From: Acidobacteriota bacterium
Lineage (GTDB): Bacteria; Acidobacteriota; UBA6911
NCBI GenBank assembly: GCA_031254095.1
Contig: JAIRVC010000124.1
Span: 1 to 6,963, forward strand
Reading direction: 5' to 3'
DNA: 6,963 nucleotides
Every line of letters starts with the position of its first letter. Position 1 is the stretch's first letter. Position numbers and translations under genes: made by a program. Below, piece by piece: positions 6,160 to 6,963 of this stretch. The notes beneath the pieces were generated by a model that worked only from the letters and a program-made list of their open reading frames with translations, was not told where the DNA came from and did no database searches.

Positions 6160-6963
6160 TTATGCCGGTATATCGTTGCCGGCGGCGGAATCCCAGGTAT
6201 TTTCGCCGATCCGGGCAAGTTCGGCCGCCATGCCGGCGGCTACCTGGTTTTCAGCAAAATCCTTCGCCACCCTGATCGCGTTTTTTATCGCGTTGGCGTT
6301 GGACCGGCCGTGACAGATAATGGAAGCGCCGCGCAGTCCCAGAAGGGGCGCGCCGCCGTATTCCGAATAATCGAGCCGTTTTTTGAGCCGCTGGAACGCC
6401 TGCCTGCTGAGCGCGGCTCCCAGCCTTGCCTGCATATTTTTAGTGAGCTCTTCCTTCAGGAGCTTCAGTATCGCCTCAATGAGCCCTTCGCTGGTCTTGA
6501 GCGCGACATTTCCGGTGAACCCGTCGCAAACGATTACGTCGGCGCGGCCGTTATAAATGTCGCGGCCCTCCACGTTGCCGATGAAATTCAAGTTGACCCG
6601 CTTGAGCGTCTGGTGAACTTCCCTGACCAGTTCGTTCCCCTTGGATTCCTCTTCGCCTACGGACATCAGTCCGATTTTAGGCGAAGCGATTCCGACGATA
6701 TTTTTGCTGAACAGATGCCCCATAACGGCGAATTGAACCAGGTGGTGCGGCTTGCAGGCGACATTGGCGCCTACGTCCAACATGACCGAATATCCGGTCA
6801 GGGTTGGCAACACCGTCGCCAGCGCCGGACGATCCACGCCCGGAACCGTTCCTAAAACCATCTTGGATGTCGCCATGACCGCGCCGGTATTCCCCGCGCT
6901 GACAAGCCCTACGGCTTCGCCGCTTCGCACAAGATCCGCGGCGATGCGAATGGAGGAATTCTT
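6160..6963 (-). CDS. plsX: Phosphate acyltransferase PlsX, 5' end cut by window
   Basis: The open frame runs to the right edge, giving 267 visible residues. Family members are about 330-350 long, so roughly the first 70-80 are missing. PlsX converts acyl-ACP plus phosphate to acyl-phosphate, which PlsY uses to acylate glycerol-3-phosphate; it is a peripheral membrane enzyme. Visible motifs, numbered from the first visible codon, are SSIRIAADLV (3-12), SAGNTGAVMATSKM (22-35), LDVGANVACKP (62-72), SVGEEESKGNEL (100-111), NFIGNVEGRDI (124-134), VCDGFTGNVALKTSEG (144-159), DYSEYGGAPLLG (202-213) and CHGRSNANAIKNAI (220-233). A GTG at 6930 could look like a start, but the conserved sequence continues upstream of it, so it is internal. 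acpP follows 130 bases downstream, with no fabH or fabD between. Confidence 0.95.
   Translation of the reverse strand, partial: KNSSIRIAADLVRSGEAVGLVSAGNTGAVMATSKMVLGTVPGVDRPALATVLPTLTGYSVMLDVGANVACKPHHLVQFAVMGHLFSKNIVGIASPKIGLMSVGEEESKGNELVREVHQTLKRVNLNFIGNVEGRDIYNGRADVIVCDGFTGNVALKTSEGLIEAILKLLKEELTKNMQARLGAALSRQAFQRLKKRLDYSEYGGAPLLGLRGASIICHGRSNANAIKNAIRVAKDFAENQVAAGMAAELARIGENTWDSAAGNDIPA

Noticed and set aside
5836..6855. A 339-residue open frame on the plus strand, antisense to plsX and acpP
   Set aside because: It lies opposite two clear genes, shows no recognisable domain, and its composition is what a GC-ending codon bias produces on the reverse strand.
6160..6930. GTG at 6930 as the plsX start
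   Set aside because: Conserved PlsX sequence (SSIRIAADLV) lies before it in frame, and the frame is open to the window edge, so the gene is simply cut.

Overview
The window reads as one continuous, tightly packed stretch of bacterial core genes, all on the minus strand, so transcription runs from high to low coordinates. In transcription order the genes are: plsX (5' end missing), acpP, etfB, etfA, a 7TM-HD phosphohydrolase of the PgpH family, ybeY, and a CBS-domain CorC/CNNM-type membrane protein (3' end missing). I see no tRNA, rRNA, CRISPR array, transposase or phage gene. The DNA looks moderately GC-rich with a preference for GC-ending codons, and this leaves long antisense open frames on the plus strand that I treat as shadows.

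The right half (about 6963 to 3975) holds lipid and electron-transfer genes. PlsX makes acyl-phosphate from acyl-ACP for phospholipid synthesis. A 130-base gap with a plausible promoter follows, then acpP, etfB and etfA with 26- and 31-base gaps and good ribosome binding sites. The usual fab genes (fabD, fabH, fabG, fabF) are absent around acpP, and electron-transfer flavoprotein genes take their place. That is the main gene-order oddity here.

The left half (3869 to 1) holds the PgpH-like gene, ybeY and the CorC-like gene. They are joined by an 80-base gene overlap and then a 4-base ATGA overlap, so they very likely form one translationally coupled unit. PgpH-type proteins degrade c-di-AMP, YbeY is the conserved rRNA-processing endonuclease, and CorC-type proteins are linked to divalent-cation efflux. 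The three are commonly neighbours in many phyla, often with phoH just upstream, but no phoH is present here. The two halves are separated by a 105-base gap holding a perfect TATAAT and, one base further on, a large imperfect inverted repeat (18-bp arms, 9-nt spacer). I see no convincing Rho-independent terminator anywhere in the window.

The organism is a bacterium whose gene set fits Acidobacteriota, a deltaproteobacterial lineage or a related uncultured phylum. This rests on protein style and gene order only and is a low-confidence guess. I found no clear sign of an undescribed system. The best leads are the palindrome over the presumed PgpH promoter, the long overlap between the PgpH-like gene and ybeY, the acpP-etfBA linkage, and a membrane domain in the CorC-like protein that has lost family motifs.
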